A stretch of 64,000 bases of DNA from Lachnospiraceae bacterium UBA3632 (GTDB lineage Bacteria > Bacillota > Clostridia > Lachnospirales > Lachnospiraceae), in assembly GCA_002373975.1 (NCBI GenBank), contig DFKZ01000039.1:25607-89606 (forward strand), in the 5' to 3' direction. The notes below the pieces were generated by a model. The model was given only the letters and a program-made list of their open reading frames with translations, had not been told where the DNA came from and made no database searches. The stretch's first letter is position 1; each line of letters begins with the position of its first letter. Position numbers and translations under genes: made by a program. Positions 60,499 to 64,000 of this stretch are shown here, piece by piece.

Positions 60499-61973
60499 TT
60501 CTTTTTAGCCTCCGCATCCGCTTCATAGTCAGGGCATAACCACATGTACATTTCCTGATATTTCTTTGCGGATACTTCCCATGAAAAGTCTACAGCCATG
60601 GCTCTGTCTATCATCTTGTTCCATTCACGTCTGCGATCATAGTAGATCTTCTCGGCGTAACGGATTGTTGAAAGCATCTCGTGGGCATTATAATTGACAA
60701 AACCAAAGCCCGTACCGGTGCTCTCATATTCATTATAGGGCTCTACCGTATCCTTGAGTCCACCGGTCTGGCGTACGATAGGAATGGTTCCGTAGTGGAG
60801 TGCCATCAGCTGGCTGAGTCCGCAAGGCTCAAAAAGCGAAGGCATAAGGAAAGCATCGCAAGCAGCGTATATCTTATGCGAAAGTGCATCCGAATAATAA
60901 ATGTTCGCCGAAACTTTATTATTGTACTTCCAGTCGAAGTGGCGGAACATATTCTCATACCGTTCTTCTCCCGTTCCAAGCACCACCAGCTGCACATCAT
61001 CCTGGCAAAGCTCATCCATAACGTATGCTATTAAATCAAAGCCTTTCTGATCGGTAAGCCTTGATACTATACCGATCATCATCTTCTTATCATCAACGGT
61101 AAGTCCAAGCTCTTCCTGAAGCGCATGTTTATTCTTTACTTTTTCTTTTCTGAAATTGACGGCATCATACTTTTTGTAGATATGAGGATCTGTCGCAGGG
61201 TCAAAATCCGAATAGTCAATACCGTTTACAATTCCTCTCAGGGAATTGGCGCGGGCGCGAAGCAAGGGATCAAGCCCCTCCCCGTAGAAAGGTGTCTTTA
61301 TCTCCTCAGCATATGTGTCCGATACAGTAGTGACCGCATCAGCGTATACGATGCCTCCCTTCAGAAGGTTCGCATCCTTATAAGACTCCAGCTTGTCCGG
61401 TGTAAAGAAGTAGTCCGGAAGTCCGGTGATACTCTGAACCGTCTTAACATCCCATTTTCCCTGAAACTTAAGGTTGTGTATGGTGATAACGGTCTTGATC
61501 CCGCGGTAAAACTCACTGCCGGCAAAGCGTTCCTTGAGATAAACCGGTATAAGTCCGGTCTGCCAGTCATGGCAGTGGATAAGATCGGGCCGGAAATCTA
61601 TCACGGGAAGTGCCGACAAGACAGCCTTGCAAAAATAAGTATATCTCTCGATCTCATATCTGGGGTCGTCGTTATAAACCTTCGATCCGTTCCAGTAGAA
61701 CTCATTGTCTATAAAGTAGTAGATAACTCCGTCTACCTTTGCTTCAAAAATACCGACATAGATATTCTGCCAGTTGAAATCCATATAGAAATTGGAAATA
61801 TATTTCAGCTTATCTTTCATTTCCTGCTTCATGCAGGCGTACTTAGGAAGAAAAACCCTTACATCATAATACTTTTTGTCAATGTACTTCGGCAGTGATC
61901 CGACAACATCCGCAAGCCCTCCTGTTTTTACAAAAGGGACTCCCTCCGAAGCCACGAAAAGAATCTTTTTCAT
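60495..61973 (-). CDS. glgA: glycogen synthase (GT5)
   Basis: GlgA adds glucose from ADP-glucose to glycogen. The 492-residue protein has the N-terminal VPFVKTGGLADVVGSLPK, the IHNLKFQG segment, and the C-terminal EPCGLSQLMALHYGTIPIVRQTGGLKDTV. A GTGCGC...TGCGT palindrome lies upstream near 62015-62035. It heads the yicC-gmk-rpoZ block, apparently the sole glycogen gene here. Confidence 0.95.
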   Translation of the reverse strand: MKKILFVASEGVPFVKTGGLADVVGSLPKYIDKKYYDVRVFLPKYACMKQEMKDKLKYISNFYMDFNWQNIYVGIFEAKVDGVIYYFIDNEFYWNGSKVYNDDPRYEIERYTYFCKAVLSALPVIDFRPDLIHCHDWQTGLIPVYLKERFAGSEFYRGIKTVITIHNLKFQGKWDVKTVQSITGLPDYFFTPDKLESYKDANLLKGGIVYADAVTTVSDTYAEEIKTPFYGEGLDPLLRARANSLRGIVNGIDYSDFDPATDPHIYKKYDAVNFRKEKVKNKHALQEELGLTVDDKKMMIGIVSRLTDQKGFDLIAYVMDELCQDDVQLVVLGTGEERYENMFRHFDWKYNNKVSANIYYSDALSHKIYAACDAFLMPSLFEPCGLSQLMALHYGTIPIVRQTGGLKDTVEPYNEYESTGTGFGFVNYNAHEMLSTIRYAEKIYYDRRREWNKMIDRAMAVDFSWEVSAKKYQEMYMWLCPDYEADAEAKKK

Positions 61974-62156
61974 TGAAAACCTCCCACAGTTTTGCTAACC
62001 CCAGCACGCATTTTTATGCGCACATAGTTATATTATCATAAAACCGCTTCAATTGGTAGCAAAATATAACGTCGATTTTCGCATATCATTGTAGCGATTT
62101 TCAAATATTCGTGGTAGACTAAATTGTGATAATTTTCAGTACGTAACTATATAATA

Positions 62157-63842
62157 ATGAAGAATAAATCCAAACTGACCAACAATCTCATAACCCAGGC
62201 GGGCATTCTGGCCGCCGCCGGAATCATAAGCCGTATCATCGGGCTTCTCTACACCAGTCCTCTTTCAGGTATAATCGGGGATCTGGGCCTGGGCTATTAT
62301 TCCTCCGCATACAACTATTATACTATCATCCTGCTCGTCTCTTCCTACAGCATTCCTTCAGCCATCTCGAAGGTTATGGCTCAGAAGCTTGCTGTCGGCG
62401 AATACAAAAACGCCCATCGTCTGTTTCTCGGCTCTTTGTTCTATGTGCTTGTGATAGGCGCTGCGGCATCGGCTTTTCTGTTTTTCGGAGCAGGGCTATT
62501 CGTTGAAAAAGCGGAAATACCCGTTCTCAGATTCTTTGCACCCACCATATTCGTATACGGGATACTCGGAGTTCTAAGAGGGTTCTTCCAGGCAAGCAAA
62601 AATATGATCCCGACCTCTGTATCACAGATCTTTGAGCAGATCGCAAATGCACTTGTAAGTGTCGGTGCAGCCTTCTTCCTTGTCACCTTTACGGAGTCCA
62701 ATCCATTCCTCACAATGAAGCCGCTAAACACCATCTCATCGGAAAGCGGATACGCAGTCGAGCGGGCCGTGAGAGGTGCGATAGGAAGCGCCCTCGGAAC
62801 AGGAACAGGTGTTATTATTGCGCTTCTGTTTATGTTTTTTGCCTATATGAGGATCCGCCCCGGTTTCAAGAAGAACATACTGGAGGACAAACACGAGAAC
62901 ATCGACAGTGCCGGAACCATAATCAAGACCATAACGCTTATCGTAACACCTTTTATTTTAAGCACAGCCATGAACAATCTGGCCTCTGCGGTTAACAACA
63001 AGCTTTATAAATCATTCTATCCTTCTTTCAGGGGGCTCGATCTTATTCCTGTAGCAGAGCATTGGGGAATCTTTTCCGGGAAATCCATGAAGATCTCGAA
63101 TATTCCCATCGCATTTGCCTCGGCCATGGCTGCAGCCATGATACCTTCCATTGCACAGCTCATAGCCACCAGAAAGCACGAAGAGGCCCGTGGAAAGATA
63201 GGCCTTGCGGTAAAGGCTACCATGCTCATATCTATCCCCTGCGCAGTCGGCTTGTTTGTGTTTGCCGCCCCGGTAACATTGCTTCTTTATCCCAACACCC
63301 TGGCCAACATAGATCTGGCAAGATATTCTCTGATGGCGCTCTCTGTTTCAGTTATCTTCTATGCTTTGAGTACGCTTAACAGTTCTGTGCTTCAAGGCCT
63401 GGGGCGAGTTAATCTGCCGATACTTCACGCAGGAATAGCACTTGTTATTCAAACCGCCGCAGGAGTGATCCTATTGTTCTTCACGGATCTTGATGTATTC
63501 AGTATTGCGATAACCACGACGCTTTATTCAGCTATTATCGCAATCTTGAATCAGCTTGCAGTAAGGCGTGCCATAGGCTATCGCCAGGAAATGGTACGGA
63601 CTTTCGTGATTCCGTTTGGAGCATCTGTTATTATGGGTGGCATCTCATACGGGGTATATCGTCTTTTCATAATGATCACTGGTTCTATGAGGTTATCTGT
63701 TCTTCCGGCACTGGTTGTCGCTGTGCCGGTCTATTTTGTCGCGCTGCTGCTTCTGAAGGCAGTGACAGCCGAGGAGCTTGCTGCATTCCCGAAAGGGGCT
63801 ACTCTTGTGCGTCTCGCGCGAAAGCTTCATCTTCTCAAGTAG
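62157..63842 (+). CDS. polysaccharide / lipid-carrier flippase (SpoVB/MurJ-like)
   Basis: The 561-residue protein has about 14 membrane segments and the MOP-superfamily opening NNLITQAGILAAAGIISRIIGLLYTSPLSGIIGDLGLGYYSSAYNYY (in pieces). It probably flips an undecaprenyl-linked precursor. No ribosome site precedes the ATG at 62157, but the family N-terminus supports this start. A TATATAAT element ends only two bases upstream of the ATG. The gene lies divergent from glgA. Confidence 0.83.
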   Translation: MKNKSKLTNNLITQAGILAAAGIISRIIGLLYTSPLSGIIGDLGLGYYSSAYNYYTIILLVSSYSIPSAISKVMAQKLAVGEYKNAHRLFLGSLFYVLVIGAAASAFLFFGAGLFVEKAEIPVLRFFAPTIFVYGILGVLRGFFQASKNMIPTSVSQIFEQIANALVSVGAAFFLVTFTESNPFLTMKPLNTISSESGYAVERAVRGAIGSALGTGTGVIIALLFMFFAYMRIRPGFKKNILEDKHENIDSAGTIIKTITLIVTPFILSTAMNNLASAVNNKLYKSFYPSFRGLDLIPVAEHWGIFSGKSMKISNIPIAFASAMAAAMIPSIAQLIATRKHEEARGKIGLAVKATMLISIPCAVGLFVFAAPVTLLLYPNTLANIDLARYSLMALSVSVIFYALSTLNSSVLQGLGRVNLPILHAGIALVIQTAAGVILLFFTDLDVFSIAITTTLYSAIIAILNQLAVRRAIGYRQEMVRTFVIPFGASVIMGGISYGVYRLFIMITGSMRLSVLPALVVAVPVYFVALLLLKAVTAEELAAFPKGATLVRLARKLHLLK

Positions 63843-63879
63843 ATTAAATTGCAATTTTACTTACTATCGAATTTATTAG

Positions 63880-64000
63880 TAACTGAGTAACGCGAGTCCG
63901 CACAAATGTATGCTTCGAGCACCGCTTCGCAGCTATGGGTCTTCGAGCAGCGGTACTAGCTTCGAGCGTCGCTGCTGCTCGCTCTCAGCAAGTGCCGGCC
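63880..64000. repeat. GC-rich palindromic stretch with CTTCGAGC repeats
   Basis: After the flippase gene, CTTCGAGC occurs three times (63913, 63941, 63960). CGAGCAGC (63944-63951) pairs with GCTGCTCG (63974-63981) in a hairpin. No gene is evident. It may be a further intergenic repeat, cut by the window end; not clearly related to those at 4.6 and 34.6 kb. Confidence 0.4.

Overview
This window looks like chromosomal core DNA of a Lachnospiraceae member (Clostridia; Butyrivibrio/Roseburia-like). The support is the glgA-yicC-gmk-rpoZ-rimO-pgsA-cinA-recA-recX-rny order, the pyrH-frr-uppS-cdsA-dxr-rseP order, RNase Y, a SEC-C-tagged methionine aminopeptidase, a DUF5685 protein, many zinc-ribbon proteins, AGGAGG-type ribosome sites and a sigmaD-type promoter. 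Family names come from motif recognition by eye; no database search was run.

Layout. 0-2.7 kb: folate genes (folP partial, folE, folC) after a DUF1653 gene. 2.8-11.9 kb: a small secreted protein, a sugar-kinase-like phosphotransferase, tRNA-Pro(AGG), an uncharacterised carbohydrate-type gene behind LacI-type operators, an ABC-F resistance ATPase with an attenuator leader, a GltS-type transporter and a PlsC-type acyltransferase. 12.1-18.2 kb: an AT-rich island with three large GT-C-like membrane proteins and a broken zinc-ribbon membrane gene. 18.3-23.5 kb: a coiled-coil protein with a sigmaD promoter, aquaporin, MAP, a histidine-free Fur-like regulator and nrdG. 23.5-31 kb: a J-protein/DUF5685/zinc-ribbon operon, a hybrid histidine kinase, two AstE/AspA-like proteins (one lacking both zinc histidines) and a TetR regulator. 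31-38 kb: FAD protein, pyrF, a TPR lipoprotein, a tandem hairpin repeat, mscL and comEC. 38-47 kb: envelope and translation operon (bactofilin, pyrH, frr, uppS, cdsA, dxr, rseP) ending in a Ser/Thr kinase and an unknown partner; also a polysaccharide deacetylase and DAHP synthase. 48-64 kb: xerD, a Nudix hydrolase, an aminotransferase, the rny-to-glgA block, and a flippase.

The strongest unusual signals are: (1) a family of multi-hairpin intergenic repeats with conserved loops and divergent stems, placed directly after stop codons (4.58-4.68 kb and, as a near-perfect tandem duplication, 34.63-34.85 kb); (2) a three-codon leader ORF plus terminator ahead of the ABC-F gene; (3) a textbook promoter with LacI-type operators in front of an uncharacterised gene; (4) a sigmaD promoter driving a coiled-coil protein of unknown function; (5) a Fur-family protein with nine cysteines and no histidine; (6) a DUF5685 protein with two Asp-rich motifs resembling trans-prenyl synthases. 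Most genes are on the minus strand.
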